Assembly (NCBI RefSeq): GCF_022811665.1 | Contig: NZ_CP094529.1 | Span: 1,736,001-1,800,000 of the forward strand | Source of the DNA: Chryseobacterium oryzae | GTDB taxonomy: Bacteria; Bacteroidota; Bacteroidia; Flavobacteriales; Weeksellaceae | Length of the DNA stretch: 64,000 bases | Direction: 5' to 3' | Part shown: positions 17,346 to 25,691 of the stretch, one piece after another | Layout: each line of letters begins with the position of its first letter | How positions within the stretch are numbered: position 1 is the stretch's first letter | Made by a program: the position numbers and the translations under genes | Notes under the pieces: generated by a model | What the model was told of the DNA's origin: nothing | Database searches by the model: none | What the model saw: the letters and a program-made list of their open reading frames with translations, nothing else

Positions 17346-17879
17346 ATGCAAACCGTCAAAACAAAGGAAATCTTAGAAACAAATCGACTTTTATTAAGAG
17401 AATTATGTATAAATGACGATGAAAATTTCTACAAACTTAATTTGAACCCAAACGTCATAAAATATACTGGAAATTCGGCTTTTGAAAATATTGATGAAGC
17501 TCGAAAATTTTTAGAAAATTATTCTGATTATAAGTTGAATGGATTTGGAAGATGGGCCGTAATTGAAAAAGAATCTAATAAATTTCTTGGTTGGTGTGGA
17601 CTTAAATATGACAATAATATTAACGAAACAGATATTGGATTTAGATTTTTTGAAGAATATTGGAATAAAGGTTTCGCAACAGAAAGTGCAAAAGCTTGTT
17701 TAGAATTTGGATTCGAAAAATTAAATCAAAAGATAATAATTGGACGAGCAATGTCTGAAAATATTGCTTCAATAAAAGTTCTTGAAAAAATTGGCCTTAA
17801 ATTCGAAAAAGAATTTGACTTTGATTCAAAAAATAAAGGTGTAATCTACAAAATTGAAAATAAAAAGGCCTTCACATAA
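17346..17879 (+). CDS. Cassette 21: GNAT N-acetyltransferase (RimJ/RimL type)
   Basis: 177 residues. It starts with the family's ETNRLLLRELCINDDENFYKL strand-helix (first 20: ETNRLLLRELCINDDENFYK), continues FGRWAVIEKESNKFLGWCGL, then ETDIGFRFFEEYWNKGFATE with the acetyl-CoA-binding Q/R-x-x-G/A region modified to NKGFAT, and ends IGRAMSENIASIKVLEKIGL, the typical Asn/Ser-Val-Leu-Lys-Gly helix. Such enzymes acetylate protein N-termini, antibiotics or small amines using acetyl-CoA. The stop TAA is inside the opening box of the trailing site. Substrate unknown. Confidence 0.85.
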   Translation: MQTVKTKEILETNRLLLRELCINDDENFYKLNLNPNVIKYTGNSAFENIDEARKFLENYSDYKLNGFGRWAVIEKESNKFLGWCGLKYDNNINETDIGFRFFEEYWNKGFATESAKACLEFGFEKLNQKIIIGRAMSENIASIKVLEKIGLKFEKEFDFDSKNKGVIYKIENKKAFT

Positions 17880-18067
17880 CAGTGTATTGGCAAAATGCGG
17901 GGTTTAAGTCTGAATTGAAAATCTTCCGCACTTTTTGCCGCCGCTGCTTTTCAATTCCACATTTTTTTGTAATTTAGTTCCATTGAAAAAGCATCGGCTC
18001 CGTTTGGGCTTTCTTGAACTAAAGTTCTTCGAATTCCCGCACTTCGCCAATACTTTTTCCGTTGTAC
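17874..18067 (+). repeat. attC-like site 21 (subfamily A)
   Basis: TTCACATAAC opens it and matches GTTATTTGAA at the head of cassette 21 with one mismatch, the only intact site with an imperfect pair. Supplies the stop of the GNAT gene. Closes with GTTGTAC. Confidence 0.88.
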
Positions 18068-18095
18068 GCAAGCTTAAATCAAATTTACGCTTAAA

Positions 18096-18995
18096 ATGAG
18101 AAAATCGCCAATTGATGAATTATTTTATGAACTTTATGGATTTTATCCAAATAAAGCAGGAAGTGCCTATGAAATAATTGTTGCAAGTGCAATAAAAATA
18201 ATTTCAGGTGACAATATTAAATATAATCAACACTTAAAAGGAATTTATAGTGAATCTGATTATCAACTTGATGGGCTGAATATTGATAAGAAACAAATGA
18301 TTGAGGCTAAAGACTATACTATAAATAAAAAAAAGGTTGGTCGAGATGATTTACAAAAACTTCAAGGAGCACTTTCTGATTTAGATGTTGAAAAAGGTAT
18401 TTTTGCGTCGGCAACAGATTATACAAAACCTGCTAAAAAATATTCTGAAAGCACAGGAAAAAATCCACTTAATAAAGAAATTGAATTATACAATATTAGA
18501 GAATCAACGAAATTAGATGAAAAAGGCAGAATAAATAAATTTGAAGTAACCTTAAGTATGATTACTCCAGATTTTAAATTAGGGAAGATGAATTTTGCTT
18601 GGACAAATGATGCTATTGAAAAATTTAAACAAAACGGATTAATTGGAAAACCAATTAAATTATCAACAGATAGATTTTATAATGAAGATGGAAGTATTAA
18701 TTGTTTGATCGAAGATTTTACATATAACAATCAACCAATCCACGTAAATATGGACGATGAATATGGTGAAGGATGTTGGCTTCTCCCAAATAGATTTATA
18801 AAATATGAAAATGAGCTTTATGGGTTTAAAGGCATTGAATATAAAATTCCATACAAAAAAAGTGACACAACTTTTACAGTAGAAAGTGACGGTCAACCTA
18901 AAATACTAATTAAGTCAGAAGATGGTAACATAAACAAGCTACTTACAGATGAACAATTTAGAAAATTAACAATAGAAAACGGAGAAATAAAATAA
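18096..18995 (+). CDS. Cassette 22: PD-(D/E)XK restriction endonuclease-like protein
   Basis: 299 residues, no signal peptide. The first 150 residues form a nuclease-like core: helix SAYEIIVASAIKIISGD, strand/turn SESDYQLDGLNIDKK with the acidic residue, then MIEAKDYTINKKKVGRDDL with the E-x-K motif, then helix LQKLQGALSDLDVEKGIFAS. This is the layout of Mrr-type and related restriction endonucleases. The C-terminal 150 residues are beta-rich and may read the target. Together with cassette 5 it gives two nucleases in the array. A defence role is inferred from the fold. Confidence 0.75.
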   Translation: MRKSPIDELFYELYGFYPNKAGSAYEIIVASAIKIISGDNIKYNQHLKGIYSESDYQLDGLNIDKKQMIEAKDYTINKKKVGRDDLQKLQGALSDLDVEKGIFASATDYTKPAKKYSESTGKNPLNKEIELYNIRESTKLDEKGRINKFEVTLSMITPDFKLGKMNFAWTNDAIEKFKQNGLIGKPIKLSTDRFYNEDGSINCLIEDFTYNNQPIHVNMDDEYGEGCWLLPNRFIKYENELYGFKGIEYKIPYKKSDTTFTVESDGQPKILIKSEDGNINKLLTDEQFRKLTIENGEIK

Positions 18996-19002
18996 AGCCT
19001 GC

Positions 19003-19195
19003 GTACAACATTGTATTGGCAAAATGCGGGAGGAAGACCAAAGTTGAAATATTAGAAATATTTAGCCGCCACTGCTTTTCATATTGTTTTTTTTCTTAAT
19101 TTAGACAATCTGAAAAAGCATCGGCTCACAACGGTTCTGAATTGAACTTTCAGTTAAATCCAGCCCGCACTTCGCCAATACTTTTTCCGTTAGCT
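19003..19195 (+). repeat. attC-like site 22 (subfamily A, divergent)
   Basis: TGCGTACAAC opens it and matches GTTGTACGCA at the head of cassette 22; closes with GTTAGCT. Middle differs (GGAGGAAGACCAAAGTTG, inner arm GCTTTTCATATTG...CAATCTGAAAAAGC) but outer stems are standard. Confidence 0.88.
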
Positions 19196-19227
19196 GCAAT
19201 ATTTACCAAACGCTTTACCAAAAAGAA

Positions 19228-19875
19228 ATGAGGACAATTAATCGAAATGAAGTTTTTCAGAATTTTCCAAAAATAAGAGATCTGATTTCCAATTTTCAAA
19301 ATGCATTTTTTGATGATGAATATGACTCAAAAGATGACGAAATGTTTGACGCAATTAATTATGAAAACAAATTTGAAACCGAGAATTTTTCTCTTAGAGT
19401 TCCAAATAAAAACCTTGAAAAGCATTCCGAAAAACTAGCTGAAAAGATTAAGCAACTTCTTGATTTTCTAAAAACAAACGAATTAATTATAATTTCGCAT
19501 TTGAAACTTAACTTTTTTGGAAATTTAGAAAATGATTATCCGAAAGTTATAAATGCTTATGAAAAACTTTCCAAACATTTCCCAGAAAAGAACTTCAAAG
19601 AAGCAATCGAAATTGAAAAATCTGAATTATCTGATTTTGTAGAAATATTCTTTTGGCTTGAACGTTGTGATTCAAGTATTCCTGAATATGTTTTTTGGTT
19701 TGATAAAAGTGAAAAATTTTGTTTTTATTTGTGTAAATATGGAAATATTCATTTTGTAGATTTAACAAACGGAAATTTAATAACCCATGAAGAAATATCA
19801 AATCTTGGTTTTGAATTTGACGACGAAGACCAATTTGAACAAAATGCAATTGAAGGAAGACAAATAAAAATCTAA
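19228..19875 (+). CDS. Cassette 23: hypothetical protein
   Basis: 215 residues, acidic, no signal peptide. Helical N-terminal two thirds (NLEKHSEKLAEKIKQLLDFL, then AYEKLSKHFPEKNFKEAIEI), then a beta-rich end (YVFWFDKSEKFCFYLCKYGN, then IHFVDLTNGNLITHEEI). The C-terminal strands with an aromatic cluster resemble small SMI1/KNR4-like or immunity-like domains, but this cannot be shown here. Single gene in its cassette. Confidence 0.67.
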   Translation: MRTINRNEVFQNFPKIRDLISNFQNAFFDDEYDSKDDEMFDAINYENKFETENFSLRVPNKNLEKHSEKLAEKIKQLLDFLKTNELIIISHLKLNFFGNLENDYPKVINAYEKLSKHFPEKNFKEAIEIEKSELSDFVEIFFWLERCDSSIPEYVFWFDKSEKFCFYLCKYGNIHFVDLTNGNLITHEEISNLGFEFDDEDQFEQNAIEGRQIKI

Positions 19876-19885
19876 AAAATACTGC

Positions 19886-20078
19886 AGCTAACAAGGTATT
19901 GGCAAAATGCGGGGTTTAAGTCTAAATTGAAAATTCACAGCTTTTTTAACGCCACTGCTTTTCAATTCCACATTTTTTTGTAATTTAGTTCCATTGAAAA
20001 AGCATCGGCTTCGTTTGCTCATTCTTGAACTAAAGTTCTTCGAATTCCCGCACTTCGCCAATACTTTTTCCGTTGTCT
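19886..20078 (+). repeat. attC-like site 23 (subfamily A)
   Basis: TGCAGCTAAC opens it and matches GTTAGCTGCA at the head of cassette 23; closes with GTTGTCT. Stem TGCGGG...CCCGCA. Confidence 0.9.
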
Positions 20079-20584
20079 GCAATATTACTAAAAGCGGCGT
20101 CAAATAGGGACTTTTTCAAATTTTCAAACAATTTAAACGTGCTTTAATTTCTAAATTTTCGCCTCAAAAATCATTCTAAAAATCTCAAAATAAGTATTGA
20201 ATTTAGTTTGAAATAATTCTGAAATTGAACTGAATCAAAACGCTCTGAATTTGCTTGAATTAAAGCAGAATTAAAGTGAAGTAAATCCAAAAAAGCAAAC
20301 TAAATTTAAAATTAGAACAAATATTACTGAATTCAAATCATGAAAATTGGTCATGAATAATATTAAATTATGGAATAAAATTCTAAATCTAAAAACTGAA
20401 TATTCAAATATTGGTTTTAATCTTAAATTCTTAAATATTGGTTTAATCTCGAATTCTAAAAAAGGGAACTCAAAAATTAAAAATCTAAAAACAAAAACGT
20501 AAAACTGTCGTCTTTGATTTTGAATTCTTCGAAACTGAATTTCACTGAAATTCATTCCCTCGAATTAAAAATACTGCAGACAAC
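20073..20584 (+). other. Cassette 24: gene-less cassette, copy 1
   Basis: About 500 AT-rich bases with matched cassette ends (GTTGTCTGCA, TGCAGACAAC) and no credible open frame on either strand. Most of it is repeated with scattered substitutions and short indels in cassette 33 (27407-27892). Both copies keep blocks such as AAAATCATTCTAAAAATCTC, AATAAGTATTGAATTTAG and AAACGTAAAACTGTCGTC. Repeated short motifs (AAATATTGGTTT twice near 20407 and 20445, many GAATT/AATTC words) suggest folded RNA or decayed coding DNA. The function is unknown. Confidence 0.75.
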
Positions 20585-20772
20585 AGGATATTGGCAAAAT
20601 GCGGGCTTGAATTCCCAATTGAACTACTCCACTTTTTTTGTTCGCAAAATGCTTTTTCGTTTCGACTTTTTTTGTAATTTAGTCTTCACGAAAAAAGCAT
20701 TTGCTCAGTTTGGTCTTGGTTGAACTTTTAGTCTTTCAAAAGCCGCACTTCGCCAATATTTATTCGTTATCT
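20578..20772 (+). repeat. attC-like site 24 (minor type, ATATTGGC...GCCAATAT)
   Basis: TGCAGACAAC opens it and matches GTTGTCTGCA at the head of cassette 24; closes with GTTATCT. Outer stem ATATTGGC...GCCAATAT. Nearly identical to site 33 up to the GTTA of the R' box, after which the two part. Confidence 0.88.
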
Positions 20773-20826
20773 GCAATGTTGCCAAAAAAACCGTTAAAAC
20801 TATGGAAATTAACCACATAACAATTT

Positions 20827-21069
20827 GTGAACTATAATAATTTTATTGAAATTGAAAATGACAATTATCAAGATGAAATAATGCAAGAATTTGTGAGTAG
20901 AAATGGATTTAATGTTGATGATATTTTCGATTTTAGAGGCAAAGTTTTTTTAACAAAGGAAATTGCACTAAATATTAAGAATGGAATGTGTAATATTAAT
21001 TTATACGTCGAATTTGTTGCATTCCAAAAAGACCTTGAATCAATAAATATTCTCAAAGAAGGAAACTGA
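20827..21069 (+). CDS. Cassette 25, gene 1: small hypothetical protein
   Basis: 80 residues from a GTG start about 60 bases into the cassette. The body (IEIENDNYQDEIMQEFVSRN, then FNVDDIFDFRGKVFLTKEIA) is a short alpha/beta domain ending in a strand and a helix (LYVEFVAFQKDLESINILKE). It is followed after 16 bases by the second gene on the same strand, so the two probably share a transcript. Short length lowers confidence that it is expressed. Confidence 0.55.
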   Translation: MNYNNFIEIENDNYQDEIMQEFVSRNGFNVDDIFDFRGKVFLTKEIALNIKNGMCNINLYVEFVAFQKDLESINILKEGN

Positions 21070-21085
21070 TAGAACTAGTTTAAAA

Positions 21086-21415
21086 ATGGAAACTAAAAAA
21101 TTGAGCGAGTCTTTCAGCGGAGCATTGAGAACTTTTGTATATTTTATGTCAAGTGGAACCCAAAACACATTAAAAGATATAGAATATTTATCTCTTTATG
21201 GTGAAGAACCTAGTGCAATTGAGCAAGTTTTTGCAATTTATGCAAATGTTATTGAACTTGATGAAAACGGACAAGTTCTAAACGCAAAATACGCAGAAAA
21301 AAGAGCAACCGATTATTTAAGAGCATATTGTGACGCTAAATTTGTGGTTGACCCACCTTTTGAAAGTTGGGAAATAAAATTACACGAACCACCACCAAAA
21401 ATAGACATAATCTAA
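21086..21415 (+). CDS. Cassette 25, gene 2: small hypothetical protein
   Basis: 109 residues, no signal peptide. It contains a conserved-looking block (SFSGALRTFVYFMSSGTQNT, then LYGEEPSAIEQVFAIYANVI) and ends with FVVDPPFESWEIKLHEPPPK. I have seen this arrangement in small DUF families near toxin/immunity loci, but cannot name it with confidence. Good ATG and spacing, ending just before the trailing site. Confidence 0.68.
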   Translation: METKKLSESFSGALRTFVYFMSSGTQNTLKDIEYLSLYGEEPSAIEQVFAIYANVIELDENGQVLNAKYAEKRATDYLRAYCDAKFVVDPPFESWEIKLHEPPPKIDII

Positions 21416-21427
21416 AAAAAACACTGC

Positions 21428-21620
21428 AGATAACAGTGTATTGGCAAAAACGGGCTTGAATATCCAAATTGAAAATTTGAATATTCTTCGCCGCCAATGC
21501 TTTTCGTTTCAACTTTTTTTGTAATTTAGTTTCCACGAAAAAGCATTGGCTTCTTTCAGTCAAAATTGAATTCTCTGAATTCCTTTTTGCCCGTCTTCGC
21601 CAATACTTTTTCCGTTGTAC
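21428..21620 (+). repeat. attC-like site 25 (subfamily B)
   Basis: TGCAGATAAC opens it and matches GTTATCTGCA at the head of cassette 25; closes with GTTGTAC. Stem ACGGGC...GCCCGT. Confidence 0.9.
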
Positions 21621-21644
21621 GACATTTTATCCAAACTCACGCAA

Positions 21645-22169
21645 ATGAAAGAAGATTCACTAAAACGAATTGAAACTGATTTAAAAAATGGAAAAAAATT
21701 TATTGCGTGTGATAAGTTGCGAAATTAAATTAACGAGAATCCGAATGATTTTAGTTTGAGAAAAAAACTAGCTGAAATTTATTTTCAAAGTGGATTTTAT
21801 GATAGAGCTGGATTATTCTGGATGCTAACAGAACCAAGAACTGAAAATATTAAAAAATGTCAAGAAATTTATCTTTCGACCGTAAATAATTCTGGAAATA
21901 AAATATTGCATGATTTTCAATTTCGTGGTGACGAAAATATGCTAAATGAATATGCAAAAACAAAATTGCATAACTTTCAAACTGATAGTTTGGAGAAAAC
22001 TGGAAATGTTCCAATATTCAAGGAAAAATCAAAATATTCTAAACGAAAATCAAACATTATTACTGATAATTCTAAATTTCCAACTTTTATCTTTTTCACT
22101 GTAATAATCTCAATTATTTCACTAATTATTCTCGGAATTTATAAATTAGTTGAAATTCTTGTTGCATAA
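21645..22169 (+). pseudogene. Cassette 26: DUF6584-like protein with in-frame stop
   Basis: ATG at 21645 starts a frame (MKEDSLKRIETDLKNGKKFI...) that hits TAA at 21726-21728 (codon 28) and then continues open in the same frame to 22169. The joined sequence reads CDKLRN-stop-INENPNDFSLRKKLAEI, the helical start of DUF6584-type proteins, followed by YFQSGFYDRAGLFWMLTEPR and ILHDFQFRGDENMLNEYAKT, also typical. A single TTA to TAA change would explain the break. A restart at the TTG 21756 could still give 137 residues ending in a membrane segment (FIFFTVIISIISLIILGIYK). Family name from memory. Confidence 0.7.
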
Positions 22170-22178
22170 AAAAACGTC

Positions 22179-22372
22179 GTACAACATTGTATTGGTAAAA
22201 ACGGGCTTGAATATCCAAATTTTCAATTTGAATATTCTTCGCCGCCAATTGCTTTTCGTTACAACTTTTTTTGTAATTTAGTTTCCACGAAAAAGCATTG
22301 GCTTCTACTCTACAAAATTGAATTCTTTGAATTCCTTTTTGCCCGTCTTCACCAATACTTTTTCCGTTGTAC
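22179..22372 (+). repeat. attC-like site 26 (subfamily B, compensated pair)
   Basis: GTCGTACAAC opens it and matches GTTGTACGAC at the head of cassette 26; closes with GTTGTAC. It reads GTATTGGT...ACCAATAC where all other B sites read GTATTGGC...GCCAATAC, a two-sided change that keeps the stem. Confidence 0.9.
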
Positions 22373-22437
22373 GACATTTTATCCAAAATTTCGCTTTAAA
22401 AAGAAAAATAGTTTTAAATTTGAGAAAAGATTTAAAA

Positions 22438-22680
22438 ATGAATACGGATTTACAAATACAAAATAAAAAACTGGAATTGATTCAATGGTTATCAACTATT
22501 GAAGATTTGAATTTTCTTGAAAAAATTTCAGATTTAATTTCTCGTGAAAATAAAAAAGATTGGGCTGATGAAATTTCAGATGCGGAAAGAAAATCTATTG
22601 AAAAAGGAATCCTTCAAGCAAATGCCGGAAAATTAAATCCACATTCTAAAGCAAGAGAAATTTATGGAAAACAGTTATGA
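22438..22680 (+). CDS. Cassette 27, gene 1: antitoxin of a ParE/RelE-type pair
   Basis: 80 residues from ATG 22438; the upstream open frame is attC-like. Short, charged and helical (ELIQWLSTIEDLNFLEKISD, then ISDAERKSIEKGILQANAGK), ending in HSKAREIYGKQL, the usual form of antitoxins that pair with ParE/RelE toxins: an N-terminal dimer/DNA-binding part and a C-terminal tail that wraps the toxin. It overlaps the toxin gene by 17 bases. The 55-base leader before the ATG is longer than in most cassettes and contains TAAATTTG (22415-22422), a possible -7 element. Confidence 0.8.
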   Translation: MNTDLQIQNKKLELIQWLSTIEDLNFLEKISDLISRENKKDWADEISDAERKSIEKGILQANAGKLNPHSKAREIYGKQL

Positions 22681-22963
22681 AATTCTTTGGACTGACCTAT
22701 CGTTAGAAGAACTTGACGAAACTGTTAAATATCTTGAAAGAGAATTTTCTCAAAATGAAATTGATAATTTGGGAGATGAAATCGAAAGAATAACCTTAAT
22801 TATTTCACATAATCCTACTATTTTTCCTTTGTCTGACAAATTGAAAACTAGAAAAGTTGTAATTCTAAAATTCAACACTTTATATTACAGAGTTATAAAC
22901 GAAAAAATTGAAATTATTTCTTTCTTTTCAAATCGGCAAAGTCCTAAAACAAGGAAAATATAA
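22664..22963 (+). CDS. Cassette 27, gene 2: ParE/RelE-family toxin
   Basis: 99 residues with the ParE layout: ILWTDLSLEELDETVKYLER (strand then long helix), LGDEIERITLIISHNPTIFP, then LKTRKVVILKFNTLYYRVIN and EKIEIISFFSNRQSPKTR, i.e. the KxxxxxFxxLYYRV and I-I-x-F-F-x-x-R-Q-x-P strands of this superfamily. Members either poison gyrase or cut ribosome-bound mRNA; which applies is not visible. Toxin-antitoxin pairs are common cargo of large cassette arrays and stabilise them. Confidence 0.85.
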   Translation: MENSYEILWTDLSLEELDETVKYLEREFSQNEIDNLGDEIERITLIISHNPTIFPLSDKLKTRKVVILKFNTLYYRVINEKIEIISFFSNRQSPKTRKI

Positions 22964-22972
22964 AAAAACGTC

Positions 22973-23166
22973 GTACAACATGGTATTGGCAAAAACGGGC
23001 TTGAATATACAAATTGAAAATTTGAATATTCTTCGCCGCCAATTGCTTTTCGTTTCACCTTTTTTTGTAATTTAGTTTCCACGAAAAAGCATTGGCTTCT
23101 ACTCCGCAAAATTGAATTCTCCGAATTCCTTTTTTCCCGTCTTCGCCAATACTTTTTCCGTTGTCT
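22973..23166 (+). repeat. attC-like site 27 (subfamily B)
   Basis: GTCGTACAAC opens it and matches GTTGTACGAC at the head of cassette 27; closes with GTTGTCT. L' reads TCCCGT instead of GCCCGT, weakening one pair. Confidence 0.88.
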
Positions 23167-23188
23167 GCAATTTCAAACAAAATCGTAC

Positions 23189-23869
23189 ATGAAAACAAAA
23201 TTATTTATTTTTCTCATTTTGGCTTTGGGAATTTTTGTGAAATCCCAAAACTGTATTGATATAGAAGAAAAGGTATTACTTAAAGATAATTTGAGCTTAA
23301 ATGTGACTGATGAAGTGAGAAATTTGCTAAATGGTAAATGGCAACTCCAAAAAATAACCGATGACAAAAATAAAATTAGAACTTTATTGAATGAAAAATT
23401 CAATCCTGAAATGGATTATATTGAAAATAATTATGATGCATTCATCACATACAATATTGAAAAAGAAGGATATGAATCAATTATGACTTTTCCTGGAAAT
23501 GAAGAAGTAAAACAAATTGATAACTTCAAATTTATTTATCTCAAAAAAAAAGGAACAATAAAATATTTTCCAAAAATTCAAAAAAATGGAGAATGTTGGG
23601 GCGATGCAAATGAATTTCCTTTAAATTATGTGGATGAAACAACATTAAAAACATATTACAATAAAATAAAGAAACTGCAGACAACATTGTATTGGCAAAA
23701 TGCGGGGGAAAGTGCAAAATTGAAAAGCAAAAATATTATTCCGCTCATGCTTTTCAATTCTGCATTTTTTTGTAAGTTAGCAGTATTGAAAAAGCATTCG
23801 CTACGTTCAGTCTTCCTTGAACTTTCAGTTCTTCGAAATCCCGCACTTCGCCAATACTTTTTCCGTTAG
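23189..23869 (+). CDS. Cassette 28: exported protein whose frame reads through the attC-like site
   Basis: Open for 226 residues. Residues 1-19 are a signal peptide (LFIFLILALGIFVKS). Residues 20-164 are cassette-encoded, lipocalin-like at the start (NLLNGKWQLQKITDDKN) and ending ...YNKIKK. From LQTTLYWQNAGESAK onward, about 62 residues are plain translation of the trailing repeat, because this repeat opens with AGACAAC and offers no TAA stop. The frame ends in TAG within the R' box. The gene proper therefore has no stop of its own; the tail is probably non-functional baggage or marks loss of the original end. Confidence 0.72.
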   Translation: MKTKLFIFLILALGIFVKSQNCIDIEEKVLLKDNLSLNVTDEVRNLLNGKWQLQKITDDKNKIRTLLNEKFNPEMDYIENNYDAFITYNIEKEGYESIMTFPGNEEVKQIDNFKFIYLKKKGTIKYFPKIQKNGECWGDANEFPLNYVDETTLKTYYNKIKKLQTTLYWQNAGESAKLKSKNIIPLMLFNSAFFCKLAVLKKHSLRSVFLELSVLRNPALRQYFFR

Positions 23870-23871
23870 CT
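23679..23871 (+). repeat. attC-like site 28 (subfamily A, divergent)
   Basis: TGCAGACAAC opens it and matches GTTGTCTGCA at the head of cassette 28; closes with GTTAGCT. Middle differs (GGGGGAAAGTGCAAAATTG, TTTGTAAGTTAGCAGTATTG). It is translated by the preceding gene. Confidence 0.88.
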
Positions 23872-23889
23872 GCAATATTTACCAAAATT

Positions 23890-24354
23890 ATGTCTGAAAA
23901 TAAAATATTTGTAACATTTGTCCTTCTTTCAGGATTATTTTATATTATATTATTGATTGTTAAATCAAAATCCAGTGAAAAAATATTACAAAAATTAAAA
24001 ACTGATGATTCAAAAATATTAAAAAGCTTGGGAGGAAGTATTTGCAAATCAGGATATTTTTTAGATTTCAAATGGCATCCAGATTTTTTTGATATTATAA
24101 TGAATTCTAAAGGAATTTATATAATTCCTCAAATGAATTTAAATATGTTTCAAGCTTTTGTATTCACAAATACTAATGAGAAATCTAATAACTTCTTGTA
24201 TTTTAACAGAATAAAAATAGATAATAATAACAATTTAATAATAAGCTACAACCCAAATTTTTACAATTTAAGTTTAATTGGATATAAAGAAATAACTTTG
24301 AAAATAATATTAAACGAAACTGATAAGGAAATTATCAAAAAATACTGCAGCTAA
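23890..24354 (+). CDS. Cassette 29: membrane-anchored hypothetical protein
   Basis: 154 residues. One N-terminal membrane segment (FVTFVLLSGLFYIILLIV) followed by a 125-residue soluble domain with strands (FYNLSLIGYKEITLKIILNE) and GGSICKSGYFLDFKWHPDFF. The stop TAA and the last two codons (TGC AGC) come from the opening box of the trailing repeat. No family recognised. Confidence 0.68.
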   Translation: MSENKIFVTFVLLSGLFYIILLIVKSKSSEKILQKLKTDDSKILKSLGGSICKSGYFLDFKWHPDFFDIIMNSKGIYIIPQMNLNMFQAFVFTNTNEKSNNFLYFNRIKIDNNNNLIISYNPNFYNLSLIGYKEITLKIILNETDKEIIKKYCS

Positions 24355-24541
24355 CATTGTATTGGCAAAATGCGGGATTTAAGTCTGAATTGAAAATCCA
24401 CAGCTTTTCTGCCGCCGCTGCTTTTCAATTCCACATTTTTTTGTAATTTAGTTCCATTGAAAAAGCATCGGCTTCGTTTGGTCTTTCTTGAACTAAAGTT
24501 CTTCGAATTCCCGCACTTCGCCAATACTTTTTCCGTTAGCA
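24349..24541 (+). repeat. attC-like site 29 (subfamily A)
   Basis: TGCAGCTAAC opens it, matches GTTAGCTGCA at the head of cassette 29 and supplies that gene's TAA. Closes with GTTAGCA. Confidence 0.9.
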
Positions 24542-24566
24542 GAAATTTTATACCAACAAAAATCAA

Positions 24567-25463
24567 ATGAATCCAAAGCAAATTATTCTATTATTTTTAT
24601 TGATATTCACAAACATAACAATTTCATCTCAAACTAAACAGAATTTAGTCTTGCAAAAGCAAATTGAGAAAATTCTTGAAAATAAAAAAGCCGATGTGGG
24701 TATTTCAATTATTGGAATTAAAAAAAATGATTTAACTCAAATAAATGGAGACAAATTTTATCCAATGTTAAGTACTGTAAAATTCCAAATTGCTTTGGCT
24801 ATTTTGAACAAAGTTCAAAAAGGAGAGCTTTCGATGAATCAAAAACTATTTGTAAAAAAGGAAGAATTATTAGAAAATACTTACAGTCCATTTAAAAAAG
24901 AATATCCTAATGGAAATATGTCAATTACACTCGAAGAAGCAATCAAATGGATGGTTTCATATAGTGATAATAATTTGACAGATATTTTATTACGCTTAAT
25001 TGATGGTCCAGAAACTGTACAGAATTTTATTAATAGTAAAAACTTTGTAATAAAAAATGATGAAGAAGATATGCACAAAGATTGGGAATCACAGTTCGTA
25101 AATAAAGTAACTCCAAATGAAGCAGCTCATTTGCTTAAAAAATTTAATGATAAAAAACTTCTAAATAAAGAAAATACAATATGGCTTTATAATGCAATGC
25201 TAAATAATAAATCTGGAGCCAACAGAATCAAAGGAAATTTATCTGAAAAGACAAAAATAGCTCATAGAACCGGTACATCATTTACAAATGACGCAGGAAT
25301 GACAGGAGCAATTAATGATATTGGAATTATTGAATTGCCAGCAAATAATAAAAAAATATTCATAGCAATTTTTGTTCACGATACATATGAAACTTTCGAA
25401 AATTCAGAAAAGATAATAGCAGAAATTTCAAAATTAGTATTTGATTATTATAACAAAAAATAA
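24567..25463 (+). CDS. Cassette 30: class A beta-lactamase
   Basis: 298 residues. Sec signal peptide (IILLFLLIFTNITISS), then the serine beta-lactamase motifs in order: S69-T-V-K72 (active-site Ser and Lys), S133-D-N135, the omega loop EEDMHKDW near 166-173 with the general-base Glu, and HR234-T-G-T-S in place of the common KTG. Arg at 234 is also known from carbenicillinases. Length, the MHKDW-type omega loop and Bacteroidota host fit the PER/VEB/CfxA/CGA branch (subclass A2). It would hydrolyse penicillins or cephalosporins in the periplasm; the spectrum is not predictable. It lies as a single-gene cassette with perfectly matched ends. Confidence 0.9.
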   Translation: MNPKQIILLFLLIFTNITISSQTKQNLVLQKQIEKILENKKADVGISIIGIKKNDLTQINGDKFYPMLSTVKFQIALAILNKVQKGELSMNQKLFVKKEELLENTYSPFKKEYPNGNMSITLEEAIKWMVSYSDNNLTDILLRLIDGPETVQNFINSKNFVIKNDEEDMHKDWESQFVNKVTPNEAAHLLKKFNDKKLLNKENTIWLYNAMLNNKSGANRIKGNLSEKTKIAHRTGTSFTNDAGMTGAINDIGIIELPANNKKIFIAIFVHDTYETFENSEKIIAEISKLVFDYYNKK

Positions 25464-25470
25464 AAACTTC

Positions 25471-25663
25471 TGCTAACACGGTATTGGCAAAATGCGGGAT
25501 TTAGGTCTGAATTGAAAATCCACAGCTTTTTTGCCGCCGCTGCTTTTCAATTCCACATTTTTTTGTAATTTAGTTCCATTGAAAAAGCATCGGCTCCGTT
25601 TGGGCTTTCTTGAACTAAAGTTCTTCGAATTCCTGCACTTCGCCAATACTTTTTCCGTTAGCC
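25471..25663 (+). repeat. attC-like site 30 (subfamily A), trailing the beta-lactamase
   Basis: TTCTGCTAAC opens it and matches GTTAGCAGAA in front of the beta-lactamase gene; closes with GTTAGCC. L' reads CCTGCA, one change. Confidence 0.9.
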
Positions 25664-25691
25664 GACATTTTAGAGCCAACCCTAAATCAAA

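Noticed and set aside
20271..20555. Minus-strand 94-residue frame in cassette 24
   Set aside because: Low-complexity Phe/Ile/Leu-rich sequence, not conserved in the copy in cassette 33, where indels break it.
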